15,239 nucleotides of DNA from Spirochaetota bacterium (GTDB lineage: Bacteria; Spirochaetota; UBA12135; COTS27; JAFLEE01): assembly GCA_017302015.1 (NCBI GenBank), contig JAFLEE010000103.1:1-15239 (forward strand). Reading direction: 5' to 3'. The translations under genes and the position numbers were made by a program. Below the pieces are notes generated by a model, which saw only the letters and a list, made by a program, of their open reading frames with translations, was not told where the DNA came from and ran no database searches. The stretch's first letter is position 1. Each line of letters starts with the position of its first letter. This document shows, piece by piece, positions 1 through 8,084 of this stretch.

Positions 1-103
1 CGGGGGGAAACGCGCGCAAGGGGCCGCCGCGGGCCCCGCCCGGGGCGCATCGCGTCGGCCGCCGCCGGCCGTTCCCCCAAGTCATCGTCCCTTCCGGAAA
101 CCC
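1..103. other. Upstream non-coding edge with GC-rich hairpin
   Basis: I see no recognisable gene in this left edge. It is extremely GC-rich. Bases 20-25 (GGGGCC) can pair with 32-37 (GGCCCC) in a hairpin without a following T-run, so it is at best a weak terminator of a gene outside the window. No clear -35/-10 pair is visible. A weak Shine-Dalgarno (GGA at 96-98) lies 5 nt before the ATG at 104. Confidence 0.4.
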
Positions 104-1459
104 ATGGCCATAAACGTCGAATTCAGCGAACAGATCAACCTCGACCAGAAGCGCTATTCCCGCTACGTCTGCGATAGCCGCGCGATCCCCAACGAGATCG
201 ACGGGCTCAAGCCCGTGCAGCGGCGCATCCTGTGGACGATGTGGAACTCGGTGGCTAAAAGCGCCTACACCAAGACGGTGAAGGTCGCGGGCCTCGTCAT
301 GGGCTACCACCCCCACGGCGACGCCTCCATCCAGGACGCCATCTCGGCCATGGTGCAGGATTTCGTCTTCGCCAACAACCATCCCCTCCTCGCCGGGGAG
401 GGCACCTTCGGCGACGTCCTCGACCCGGCGGCCATCGCCTCGCCCCGTTACACCGAGGTGAAACTTTCCGATTTCGCCAAGGATGTCGGCTTCTTCGAAT
501 CCCTCCCCGACATCGAATACGCCGACAATTACGACGAGACGACGAAGGAGCCCATTTTCTACGTCCCCAAGATCCCCACCGTCCTCCTCAATTCCATCAC
601 GGGCATCGCCACCGGCTTCCGCACCTCCATCCCCGCCCACCGGCTCGGCCACATCGTCGAGGCCATGGTCCTCCACCTGAAGGGCAAGAAGATCCCCGAA
701 CTCGTGCCTTGGTACAAGGGCTTCGGGGGCCGCACGCGCTTCTGGAAGGGCGAGACCGGGCAGGTCTTCTACACCACCGGCTTCGGCTTCTCCAACGAGG
801 GCGAAAAGCTCTTCCTCACCCACGCCCCCCAGAACTGGAACCGCGAGAAGGTGGTGGAGTACCTCGAGGAGCAGCTCGAGAAGGAAGACTGCGAGATCCG
901 CTCCTGGCTCGACCATTCGAAGGAGACCTTCCGCATCGAACTCGCCCCCCGCCGCGGCGCGCGCCTGACGCCCGAGGTGCTGGCCAAGATCTTCGCGAAG
1001 GAGAACAACGAAGCGGTGGTGATGAACGTCATCAATAGCGACGGGCGCCTGGCGGAGTACAGCCCGGCCCAGATCGTGAAGCGCTTCTGCGATTTCCGCA
1101 AGGGCCACCTGGTGCGGCGCTTTAGGCGCCTGGCCGAACTCGAGAAGGAGAAGATCGAGCGCCAGAGCGAACTCATCCGCTTCCTCGAGGAAAAGTGGAA
1201 CCTCAAGGTCACCACCATCAAGAACAAGGCCGACCTCGAGGGGAAACTGAAGGACGGGAAGTTCAAGTACTGGGAATGGCTGTCGGAGTTGCCCGTCTAC
1301 CGCATGACCCGCGAAGAGGTCGCCAAGTGCCGCGAGGCCATCGCCGAGGCCAAGCGCGAACTCTCCCGCTACCAGGAACTCATCCGCAACGAGAAAAAAT
1401 TGGTGGAGTTCATGATCGACGAGGTCACCGCCCTCCGCCAGAAATGGGACCCCTCATGA
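104..1459 (+). CDS. Type IIA DNA topoisomerase subunit A (ParC/GyrA-like, short, no C-terminal pinwheel)
   Basis: This is the DNA-cleaving subunit of an ATP-dependent type II topoisomerase (451 aa). The winged-helix core begins with [10 protein letters not shown] at about 34-43. HPHGD lies at 69-73. The catalytic tyrosine is Y116 in [11 protein letters not shown], the residue that forms the 5'-phosphotyrosyl link. The tower follows ([21 protein letters not shown]), and a coiled-coil region rich in Glu/Lys/Arg runs from about 340 to the end. Gyrase and Topo IV A subunits usually exceed 700 aa; this protein ends after the coiled coil and has no beta-pinwheel or GyrA box, so active negative supercoiling is unlikely. 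PWYKGFGG and ASPRY resemble phage T4 and eukaryotic Topo II more than GyrA. It overlaps the B-subunit gene by 4 nt, so the two are translationally coupled. A short decatenase or relaxing enzyme is my inference; the family call is secure. Confidence 0.9.
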   Translation: MAINVEFSEQINLDQKRYSRYVCDSRAIPNEIDGLKPVQRRILWTMWNSVAKSAYTKTVKVAGLVMGYHPHGDASIQDAISAMVQDFVFANNHPLLAGEGTFGDVLDPAAIASPRYTEVKLSDFAKDVGFFESLPDIEYADNYDETTKEPIFYVPKIPTVLLNSITGIATGFRTSIPAHRLGHIVEAMVLHLKGKKIPELVPWYKGFGGRTRFWKGETGQVFYTTGFGFSNEGEKLFLTHAPQNWNREKVVEYLEEQLEKEDCEIRSWLDHSKETFRIELAPRRGARLTPEVLAKIFAKENNEAVVMNVINSDGRLAEYSPAQIVKRFCDFRKGHLVRRFRRLAELEKEKIERQSELIRFLEEKWNLKVTTIKNKADLEGKLKDGKFKYWEWLSELPVYRMTREEVAKCREAIAEAKRELSRYQELIRNEKKLVEFMIDEVTALRQKWDPS

Positions 1460-3579
1460 GCGACGAAAAGAAGGGGGGCAAGGCCCCCGCCCGCACCTTC
1501 CGCAAACTCTCCAACGTCGAGCACGTGCGCCTGCGCACGGGCATGTGGCTCGGCCAGAACAGCCAGTCCACCTACCAGCAGCACTTCATGGCCCCGCGCA
1601 AGAAGGGCGGCTACGACATCACCCACGAGGAGATCACCGAGGTCCCCGCCAAGCTCAAGTGCCTCGACGAGGCGGTGATGAACTGCGTCGACGAGTACAA
1701 CCGCAACCAGAACGACCGCAGCGTGCCCAAGGCGCGCAAGATGGACACCCTCGAGATCTCGCTGGGCGACGACCGCCGCCGCATCACGGTGGCCGATAAC
1801 GGGCGGGGCATCCCCGCCGCCAACGCCGAGGGGGTCTTCCTCCACCTGATGTACGGCGAGAACTTCGACGACGAGGTGCGCCGCGACCACGTGGCCGGCC
1901 AGAACGGCGTGGGCATCTCGCTGGTGCGCATCGTGAGCGCCTACTTCAAGACGGTCACCCACCACGACAAGACCTCCTACTACAAGATCTTCACCCCGAC
2001 GGCCGCCTTCCTCGACGGCGCGCGCAAACTGAAGTTCTCCCCGGAAGAAATCGAGTCCATGGTCCGCCATTTCGAGGAGCACGGCACCGCGGCCTACCCC
2101 GGCCTCGAGGAGAAGCGCAAGAAGCCCCTCCTCGAACTCATGGAGAAGACCGGGCTGGCGGCCCAGATCAAGAAGAATCCGGAACGTTGGCACGGCACCG
2201 CCGTCACCTTCGAACTCGACCCCAAATTCTTCAACGGCCTCGATGTCTCCTTCGACCTGCGGCTGCTCTCCCAGTACCTGCAGGACATCGCCATGAGCAA
2301 TCCCGGGCTCAAGGTCGTCCTCAAGCACAAGAAGGAGAAGACGGTCTTCCATTTCGAGCACGGCTTCGAGGACCTCTTCGAGGGCTCGGAGACGCCCTAT
2401 TTCCGCCTGCTCTACAAGGGCGCCGACCCGAAGAGCGGGCTGCTCCTCGAGTCGTTCTTCCTCCCCGGCGAGGGGAAGAACCTCACCTGGGTGAACTCCA
2501 ATTTCGCCTCCCTCGGGGGCTCGGCCGTGGAGTACCTGGAGAACCGCGTCTGCGACGAGGTGCGAAAGAAGCCCGCCATCCAGGCCCTGGAGAAGCGCCT
2601 CAAGACCGACGCCAGCCGCCGCGACGTGCGCGCGTGCTTCCACATGATCTCCAATTGGCGACTGCTGAACCCGCGTTTCCGCAGCCAAGACAAGTCCTAC
2701 CTCATCAACGACCTCAACGAAGAGATCCGCCAGGCCGTCGACAAGAACCTGGACAAGCTCATCAAGGAACTCGACCTCGTCAACGAGGTGAAGATCCAGA
2801 TGGAGAAGCGCGTCAAGATGAAGGACCTCGAGGACGCCAGCCGCGACCTGCGCAAGGCCGGTCGCATGGTGATCCCAAAACTCATCCCCTGCACGGGGGG
2901 CGACGAGGAGGCCGGGCGCACGCTCTTCATCGCCGAGGGCGATTCGGCCATCGCGGGCCTGCGCCCCGTGCGCGATCCCCGCACCCACGCGCTCTTCCCC
3001 CTGCGCGGCAAGCCGCTGAACGTGAAGGGGATGAGCCTGGCGCGGGCCGTACAGAACGAGGAGATCAAGAACCTCGTGGCCATACTCAACCTGCCCCTCA
3101 CCGGCAAACTCGAGTCCAAGGAGTCCGTGGGCTACGAGCGCATCGCGATCATCACCGACGCCGACTACGACGGGTACGCCATCCGCAGCCTCATGGTCTC
3201 CTTCTTTTACGAGTACTGGCCCGACCTCTTCCGCATGGGGCTCGTCTACCTCTGCAGCGCCCCGCTCTTCGAGGTCGAAGTCCAGAACCCCCGCAAAGAG
3301 AAGAAGGTCTTCTTCTGCATCGACGACGGCGAGTACGACAAGCTCGTCAAGAAGGTGAAGGAGACGGGCTCGGTCATGGTCCGCAAGAAGCGCAATAAGG
3401 GGCTCGGCGAGACCGGCAAGGAAGCCATGCGCTACACCATCGACCACTGCATGTCGCGCATCGACATCAAGAACGAGCGCGAGGCGAAGAAGACCCAGGA
3501 ACTCTGGTTCCACCGCGATTTCGCGGAGGACCGGCGCAAGGCCATCAGCGAGTACGCCGCGCTCTTCTTCGAGGCCTGA
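1456..3579 (+). CDS. Type IIA DNA topoisomerase subunit B (ParE/GyrB-like ATPase and TOPRIM)
   Basis: This is the ATPase/TOPRIM partner of the preceding A subunit (707 aa). The chosen ATG at 1456 overlaps the upstream TGA as ATGA; the reading frame stays open further 5' but that part lies inside the A gene. GHKL motifs: E72/N76 in [17 protein letters not shown] at 114-120, and GQNGVG at 148-153 where GyrB usually has LHGVG. The transducer has TWVNSNF at 344-350 and a QTK-like loop, NPRFRSQDK, with candidate ATP-contacting K413. TOPRIM metal motifs are EGDSA at 494-498 and DADYDG at 568-573 (usually DADVDG), followed by KGLGE at 648-652. An insertion-rich ATPase region lies around 180-245. The N-gate and transducer motifs lean toward eukaryotic/T4 Topo II, while KGLGE is bacterial. 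Family assignment is firm; whether the enzyme acts as Topo IV is inference. Confidence 0.9.
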   Translation: MSDEKKGGKAPARTFRKLSNVEHVRLRTGMWLGQNSQSTYQQHFMAPRKKGGYDITHEEITEVPAKLKCLDEAVMNCVDEYNRNQNDRSVPKARKMDTLEISLGDDRRRITVADNGRGIPAANAEGVFLHLMYGENFDDEVRRDHVAGQNGVGISLVRIVSAYFKTVTHHDKTSYYKIFTPTAAFLDGARKLKFSPEEIESMVRHFEEHGTAAYPGLEEKRKKPLLELMEKTGLAAQIKKNPERWHGTAVTFELDPKFFNGLDVSFDLRLLSQYLQDIAMSNPGLKVVLKHKKEKTVFHFEHGFEDLFEGSETPYFRLLYKGADPKSGLLLESFFLPGEGKNLTWVNSNFASLGGSAVEYLENRVCDEVRKKPAIQALEKRLKTDASRRDVRACFHMISNWRLLNPRFRSQDKSYLINDLNEEIRQAVDKNLDKLIKELDLVNEVKIQMEKRVKMKDLEDASRDLRKAGRMVIPKLIPCTGGDEEAGRTLFIAEGDSAIAGLRPVRDPRTHALFPLRGKPLNVKGMSLARAVQNEEIKNLVAILNLPLTGKLESKESVGYERIAIITDADYDGYAIRSLMVSFFYEYWPDLFRMGLVYLCSAPLFEVEVQNPRKEKKVFFCIDDGEYDKLVKKVKETGSVMVRKKRNKGLGETGKEAMRYTIDHCMSRIDIKNEREAKKTQELWFHRDFAEDRRKAISEYAALFFEA

Positions 3580-3588
3580 CGGCGGCCT
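3572..3588. terminator. Small stem between convergent genes
   Basis: AGGCC (3572-3576) and GGCCT (3584-3588) form a 5-bp stem spanning the stop codons of the converging topoisomerase B and MarC genes, which are only 7 nt apart. There is no T-run on either strand, so efficient intrinsic termination is doubtful. Confidence 0.2.
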
Positions 3589-4198
3589 ATCGCCGCAGCA
3601 CCGAGGCCAGCCAGTCCCCCGCGCCGCCCAGGATCATCTGGATGCTGACGGCGGCGACGATGAGGCCCGTGATGCGGATGAGGGGCCCCGTGGCGTGGAG
3701 TCGCTCCAGCACCCGGCCGATGCCCTGGGAGGCCAGCATGAGGGAGAAATTGGCCAGGAGCGCCAGGGAAAGCGCGGCCATCGTCGGCCCGACGCCCTGC
3801 TCGGAGGAAAAGGAAATGGCCGCGGCGATGGTGCCCGGGCCGGCGATGAGCGGCGCGCCGAGGGGGACGATGGAGAAATCGGCGGCGGGACCCTCGCCCT
3901 CCTTTTCGTAGAAGCTTCCCTTGCGCACGGCGTGCAGGCCGACGATGAACAGCACGATGCCGCCCGCGATCTTGAGGGAATAGAGGTTGATGTGGAAGAC
4001 GGATTTGAGGAGGAAATTGCCGACCCCCGTGAGGACCGCCAGGATGGCGAACGCCACGAGGGTGGCCTGTACGGAGACCCGGCGGATCTGCGCCGCGGAG
4101 AACGCCGGCTTGAAAGAGGAAAGCAGGAATATCTTGGAGGTCGGGTTGATGAGGGCGAGAAAATAGAGGCTGCTTTCGACGATCGGCTTGGGGTCCAT
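3587..4198 (-). CDS. MarC family integral membrane protein
   Basis: A 203-aa hydrophobic protein with about six predicted membrane spans, the usual length for MarC/UPF0056. Diagnostic features are NP at 18-19 (ALINPTSK) in the first helix and the second-half motif PLGAPLIAGPGTI, which matches the PLIAGPG signature of the family. The protein sits in the inner membrane. No transport substrate is established for MarC; the old link to multiple antibiotic resistance is not supported, so no drug role should be read from the name. It starts 30 nt after the GH78 gene on the same strand, so co-transcription is likely. A GGAGGG Shine-Dalgarno lies 11 nt upstream within a palindrome that may mask it. 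Confidence 0.88.
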   Translation of the reverse strand: MDPKPIVESSLYFLALINPTSKIFLLSSFKPAFSAAQIRRVSVQATLVAFAILAVLTGVGNFLLKSVFHINLYSLKIAGGIVLFIVGLHAVRKGSFYEKEGEGPAADFSIVPLGAPLIAGPGTIAAAISFSSEQGVGPTMAALSLALLANFSLMLASQGIGRVLERLHATGPLIRITGLIVAAVSIQMILGGAGDWLASVLRR

Positions 4199-4219
4199 GG
4201 GGAAGGGTACCCTCCCCGG
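4199..4219 (-). promoter_or_regulatory. Palindrome covering the marC-like ribosome-binding site
   Basis: On the minus strand the 30-nt gap between the GH78 stop and the MarC start reads GGGGAGGGTACCCTTCCCC immediately before the ATG. GGGGA can pair with TCCCC, and the GGGTACCC core is self-complementary. The stem contains the GGAGGG Shine-Dalgarno, so it could lower translation of the membrane protein. The pairing is visible in the sequence; regulation is inference. Confidence 0.35.
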
Positions 4220-4228
4220 GAGCCGAGA

Positions 4229-5971
4229 TCAAGGCTCCGCTGCGATTTCCTCGGGCTTCTCGATCGCGCGTAAGACCCCGCCGTCCTTTCCCCTCTCAAC
4301 GCGGATCTTGATCGGACCGTGGGGGGTCGGAACGGTTCCCTCCACCCATTCAAGATCGCCGAGTTCGGGGCGGAGTATCGCCCGTGAGAAGCCGGGAGCC
4401 GTCGGGCGTACGCCGAGGATCCGCTCGCTCAGCCACGCGGTGGGGCCGCCCGCCCAGCCGTGGCAGAGGCTATGGCGCAGGCCGACATAGCAATGGGCCC
4501 CGAAATCCGCGTGGAGGTCCCGTTTCCCCGGGACGGGGAGTTCGTCGATGCGGCAGGCGTTCTTCGTCCATTCCAGGTCGAAATCTTCCCAGAAACTCGT
4601 CGCGCCGAAATCAAGCATCCCGCCCCAATACTTGCGGATGGCTTCCAGGGCCGAACGGTGCCCCCCGCCCTCGGCCATGGCTTGGAGGACGTAGAAGCCC
4701 AGGAAGGTGGAGAGCCGCCGCTCGGGCTCCGGTGCGAACACGCGAAGGTGGATCTCGGCGGCGTCCTCCAGCCCGGAGAGCACCTGGAGCGCGTGGGCCT
4801 GCTTGTTGGTTCCCGCATCCGCGCGGTGGGCCGAGGCCTCCGCCAGGCTTCGGGCGCACGACTCGGCCGCCGTCGGTTCCCCGAGCCAGGCGCAGAGTTG
4901 CCGGCCCGCCCGTAAGGCCAGGCAGAGGAGCCCCTGGAGCCCGGCGTGGACCGCGGGGGCATCCTGGTGCGACGGCCAATCGAGGAAGCGCATCGGGGGA
5001 AAGTTTTCCGCGCCATCGGGACCCACGAGGGCCCGCAGCCGCTCGAGGAGGGGGAGGAGGGCATGACGCTGGGATTCGAGGTAGGCGGTCCGCCCGCGGG
5101 CGAGGTGCCATTCATAGAGGTTGATCACCCACCAGGCCGAATAGGTGGAGATCGTGTTCATCCACCCATCGCCGGGCGTGCGGTCCCGGACGAAATCGAG
5201 GCTGGATTCGACCACCTCCGTGTCGTCGAACACCGCGGCGACGGTGCGGATCTCGGGGTTGAGATCGCCCATCCACACCAGGCGATCCCGGTGGATGCCA
5301 TCCCACAGGTGCTCCTGCATATTGAGTTGGACCGTCCAGGCGCCGACCTCCCAGATCCGGTTGAGGCGTTCGTCGCTGGAACGGAAGGACCCCGTCCACG
5401 GCAGGTCGCGGATGATGAGGACGGCGTGCACGGCGAGGAGGGGAAGTTCGGGCGCATCGGCGGGGACCTCCAGGTGGAGGAACCGGAAGCCCGTTGGAGA
5501 ACTTTCCGCGCTCCCCATGGCCGGGATGTCGAGGAGGGTGTCGTGGACCGAATGGTCATTGACGGGCGATCCCAGCGCGGCGCCCACCGATTCGCCGAAG
5601 CGCAGCCTGGCTTGGTAGACGCCCCTGTCTCCCGCCGCCGTATCCGGGGCGGGTTTCCCCCGCGGGGTCACGAGGCGAACGGACCCGTGGATCTCCATCC
5701 CGAAGTCGAGGAGGATCGCGCCCCCCGGAGGAAGGCTCGCATGCTCGCCCACGAAATGGACATAACTTTGCCCTTCGCGCGAAGTCAGGAGCCGCTCCCC
5801 GTGGCGCGGCGCGCGCTTTCCCTCGGACTGCATGAGGATCCGCTTCGGCCAAACGGGCAGGCGCGTGCGCAAGTCTGTTTTTCCTAAGGCGAGTTCCCGT
5901 CGGAACGGGGGCGCGGCCGGGGCGTGACGCAGGGCGGGTTGGGCGGGGTTCATGGGGCAATGATACGCCAT
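4229..5971 (-). CDS. GH78-like alpha-L-rhamnosidase (six-hairpin glycosidase)
   Basis: A 580-aa glycoside hydrolase expected to release terminal alpha-L-rhamnose from glycosides. Residues to about 190 form beta-sandwich-like N-terminal domains. GSFRSSDERLNRIWE at 194-208 opens the (alpha/alpha)6 barrel. The signature DGIHRDRLVWMGDLNPE at 224-240 corresponds to the DGxxRDRxxWxGDL motif of GH78, with acidic D236 and E240. SFWEDFD at 459-465 and CHGWAGGPTAWLSE at 503-516 are the later barrel motifs, and a small C-terminal beta domain follows. There is no signal peptide or lipobox, so it probably acts on imported oligosaccharides or glycosides in the cytoplasm. I chose the ATG at 5971 because AAGGCGG precedes it; the ATG at 5953 has no Shine-Dalgarno. 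It is divergent from an AraC/RhaS-like regulator, which supports a sugar role. Exact substrate is not provable here. Confidence 0.8.
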   Translation of the reverse strand: MAYHCPMNPAQPALRHAPAAPPFRRELALGKTDLRTRLPVWPKRILMQSEGKRAPRHGERLLTSREGQSYVHFVGEHASLPPGGAILLDFGMEIHGSVRLVTPRGKPAPDTAAGDRGVYQARLRFGESVGAALGSPVNDHSVHDTLLDIPAMGSAESSPTGFRFLHLEVPADAPELPLLAVHAVLIIRDLPWTGSFRSSDERLNRIWEVGAWTVQLNMQEHLWDGIHRDRLVWMGDLNPEIRTVAAVFDDTEVVESSLDFVRDRTPGDGWMNTISTYSAWWVINLYEWHLARGRTAYLESQRHALLPLLERLRALVGPDGAENFPPMRFLDWPSHQDAPAVHAGLQGLLCLALRAGRQLCAWLGEPTAAESCARSLAEASAHRADAGTNKQAHALQVLSGLEDAAEIHLRVFAPEPERRLSTFLGFYVLQAMAEGGGHRSALEAIRKYWGGMLDFGATSFWEDFDLEWTKNACRIDELPVPGKRDLHADFGAHCYVGLRHSLCHGWAGGPTAWLSERILGVRPTAPGFSRAILRPELGDLEWVEGTVPTPHGPIKIRVERGKDGGVLRAIEKPEEIAAEP

Positions 5972-6028
5972 GGCGCGGCGTTCCGCCTTAAACGTACGGT
6001 CAAAAAGGGGTAAAATCAGGTCAAACCC
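5972..6028. promoter_or_regulatory. Divergent promoter region with 21-bp-spaced direct repeats (candidate AraC-family operator)
   Basis: This 57-bp space separates the divergent GH78 and AraC-type genes. The heptamer GGTCAAA occurs at 5998-6004 and again at 6019-6025, same orientation, exactly 21 bp apart. That matches two helical turns and the tandem half-site spacing known for AraC (araI1/araI2). The downstream copy ends 3 nt before the regulator's ATG, so binding there could repress its own gene, while the upstream copy faces the GH78 promoter. The interior is A-rich (AAAAAGGGGTAAAATC), unlike the flanking GC-rich DNA. The repeat is visible; factor binding is inference. Confidence 0.5.
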
Positions 6029-6928
6029 ATGAGATCCACCCGGGGAATTTCCGCCAAAGCCGCTCTCCCCGAATCGCTACTCGATACCGGGGCGTGGGTG
6101 AAGGTGGTCTACCATCGCCAGCGGGGGGACGAGATTCCCCACACCCACGCCTTCCACGAACTCGTCCTCGTGCGAAGCGGGCGGGCCTTCCATGTGACTG
6201 AAGATGGTAGGTTTCCCATCGGCCCCGGGGATTGCTTCCTCGTAAAGCCTGGCCTTGTCCATACCTACGAGGCCGGGGCGCCCCTTGAGATCGTCAATCT
6301 GCTCTTCGATCCCGCGCGCCTGGCGCTCCCGATCCACGACCTGGGGGACCTCCCCGGCTACCGGGCCTTCTTCGAGACCGGCCCCCGTTTGCGGGGAAAT
6401 TTCCGCGGGGAAAACGGCCTGAGGCTCCGGGGGGCGGAGCAGGCCCGCGCCGAGTCGCGGCTCGATTCCATGCGCCGCGCCCAGGAGAAGCGGGAACCGG
6501 GATGGCGGCACGCGATGGCCTGCGAGTTCATGGCGCTCATCGGCCTATTGGCCCGGGCCTCGTCGCGGCGCGGGAGGAGCGACCCGGTGGAACGCCTCGA
6601 GGGGGCGCTGCGTTGCCTCGAATCCCTCTACCCCGAACCGGTGCGCCAAGAACAGATCGCCGCGCGCCTCGGCGTCTCGGTGAGCACCCTGGCGCGCCTC
6701 TTCCGCCAGACGATGGGCAAGGGGCCCATGGAGGCGCTCCAGGAGATCCGCCTCGAGGCCGCCGCGCGCCTCCTGGAGAACACGGGGGAGAGCGTCTCGG
6801 CCATCGCGGAAAACGTCGGATTCGTCGACGGCAATTATTTCAGCAAGGTCTTCCGCGGGGCCTTCGGGGTGAGCCCCCGGGATTTTCGGCGCGGGAAGCG
6901 GGTGGTAGGCCGGGTCACGCGCCCTTGA
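6029..6928 (+). CDS. AraC/XylS-family transcriptional regulator (RhaS-like)
   Basis: A 299-aa regulator with an N-terminal cupin sensor and a C-terminal double helix-turn-helix, the normal length for sugar-responsive AraC members. The cupin shows HTHAFHELVLVRSGRAFH at 38-55 and PGDCFLVKPGLVH at 66-78. The DNA-binding domain covers about 192-290: first HTH EQIAARLGVSVSTLARLFRQ (208-227), second HTH near 255-278, ending with the family signature VGFVDGNYFSKVFRGAFGVSPRDFR. It lies head-to-head with the GH78 gene, which it probably activates, and the shared spacer holds a tandem repeat typical of AraC operators. RhaS/RhaR is the closest functional analogy, but the inducer is not shown by the sequence. 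Its 3' end overlaps the converging mutarotase-like gene by 14 bp. A weak AGG ribosome site precedes the ATG. Confidence 0.88.
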   Translation: MRSTRGISAKAALPESLLDTGAWVKVVYHRQRGDEIPHTHAFHELVLVRSGRAFHVTEDGRFPIGPGDCFLVKPGLVHTYEAGAPLEIVNLLFDPARLALPIHDLGDLPGYRAFFETGPRLRGNFRGENGLRLRGAEQARAESRLDSMRRAQEKREPGWRHAMACEFMALIGLLARASSRRGRSDPVERLEGALRCLESLYPEPVRQEQIAARLGVSVSTLARLFRQTMGKGPMEALQEIRLEAAARLLENTGESVSAIAENVGFVDGNYFSKVFRGAFGVSPRDFRRGKRVVGRVTRP

Positions 6929-8060
6929 AGAGGAATCCCGTATCCAATTTGGCTTCCACCGGTTTGCCCGAAGCGGGATGGATGCGGATGCCCGAGGCGG
7001 TGCGGGTGATGCGCTTGACGGCCCCGAAGCCCGCCGGCGTTTCGACCATCCCCATGATGTAGGGCACGACGGTCGGGCAATCGGCCTCCAAGCTGAGGGC
7101 GGTGGGGATGCCCATCTTCGAGAGCACGTTGCGCGCGGCCGAGGGGGCGAGGCCCAAGTGGAAGCACGAGGTGAGGTCTTCCAGGCCGAGCACGTTCACA
7201 TGGCGGCTGGACCACGGGGCGTAATGGCGGCCCCCGTTGGAGATCCAGAGCATGGTGCTGGCGAGGAGGGCGGTATTGCGCAGGGAGAAGAACACCGCGC
7301 GCTCGTGGGGGAAGGAGACGGCCGTCCAGCCCAGTTCCACGTTGCTGCGCGCGGGGAGGATCACGAGGTCTTCGTAGCCGCGGCGCGCCGGGTAGCGGGT
7401 GAGGTCGGCGAACCCGCCGGTGAGGAGGGGCACCCGGTCGAGGGAGGCGAAGGTGGCGCCGGGCTTGAGCGCCTGGTAGCCGCCGAGTTCGGGTTGTTCG
7501 AAGGGCTTGGGAAGGACCATCCCGAAGGCGATGGGGCTCGTGGAGATGATCCCGCCCTCGTCGGGGAAGCGCAGCATGGCGTGGTGGCCGGCCGGCATGG
7601 GGCCTTCCATGCCCGAGATGGTGTGGGTCTGGTAGACGGCGGTCTCCCCGTCGCGCAGGCGGAGGGTCTTCCGCACCAGGCCCTTGCGCACCCGGGTCTT
7701 CGTCTCGAGGGTGAACTCGGTCACCCCGAATTTCTTCGAGTAGCCCACGGGCACCCACGCATTATTGGCGGTTTCCCCGTGGACCGGGTGCTTCTCATGG
7801 TGGTAGGGGTCTTCGTTGCCGCCGAAGGGCAGGCCGAAGAAATCGCCTCGCAGGGAGCGGATGATCTGCGGATTGGCGGGGGCGATCTTCTCCTCGGCCC
7901 ACGGGGCGATGGAATAGGGTTGCAAACGCCGTTTCCCTAGGCGAAAACTCACGGGCGCCAGGTGGCCCCCGGCGCGGGTGAGGGCGGCTTGGACGCTGTC
8001 GCACGAGAAGGTCCAAGAGGGTTGTCCGTGGATGGTCCTGAGTTCCGGGAGGTTCTTCAT
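6915..8060 (-). CDS. Aldose-1-epimerase-like (galactose mutarotase-fold) protein
   Basis: A 381-aa protein that I do not recognise as a characterised enzyme. The segment HPVHGETANNAW at 91-102 resembles the HPxHGxxRxxxW active-site region of aldose 1-epimerases. PYSIAPWAEEKI (48-59), GDFFGLPFGGNED (72-84) and many short beta-prone stretches fit the galactose mutarotase-like beta-sandwich. If so, it binds a sugar and might interconvert anomers or act on a rhamnose-containing substrate. The usual later catalytic His/Glu pair cannot be assigned confidently, so a non-catalytic carbohydrate-binding role is possible. No signal peptide is seen. AAGGA lies 6 nt before the ATG. It starts 24 nt after trpS on the same strand, suggesting co-transcription, and its 3' end overlaps the AraC gene tail by 14 bp. 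Confidence 0.5.
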   Translation of the reverse strand: MKNLPELRTIHGQPSWTFSCDSVQAALTRAGGHLAPVSFRLGKRRLQPYSIAPWAEEKIAPANPQIIRSLRGDFFGLPFGGNEDPYHHEKHPVHGETANNAWVPVGYSKKFGVTEFTLETKTRVRKGLVRKTLRLRDGETAVYQTHTISGMEGPMPAGHHAMLRFPDEGGIISTSPIAFGMVLPKPFEQPELGGYQALKPGATFASLDRVPLLTGGFADLTRYPARRGYEDLVILPARSNVELGWTAVSFPHERAVFFSLRNTALLASTMLWISNGGRHYAPWSSRHVNVLGLEDLTSCFHLGLAPSAARNVLSKMGIPTALSLEADCPTVVPYIMGMVETPAGFGAVKRITRTASGIRIHPASGKPVEAKLDTGFLFKGA

Positions 8061-8084
8061 GGGGATTCCTTATACCGGGGGCCT

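Noticed and set aside
1195-1455. Upstream extension of the topoisomerase B frame
   Set aside because: It lies wholly inside the A-subunit gene and has no GHKL similarity; the ATGA-coupled start at 1456 is better.
1369-3513. 714-codon open frame antisense to the topoisomerase B gene
   Set aside because: It is a GC-bias shadow: low complexity (Val/Leu/Ala/Glu/Asp-rich), no family motif, and it lies opposite a clearly conserved gene.
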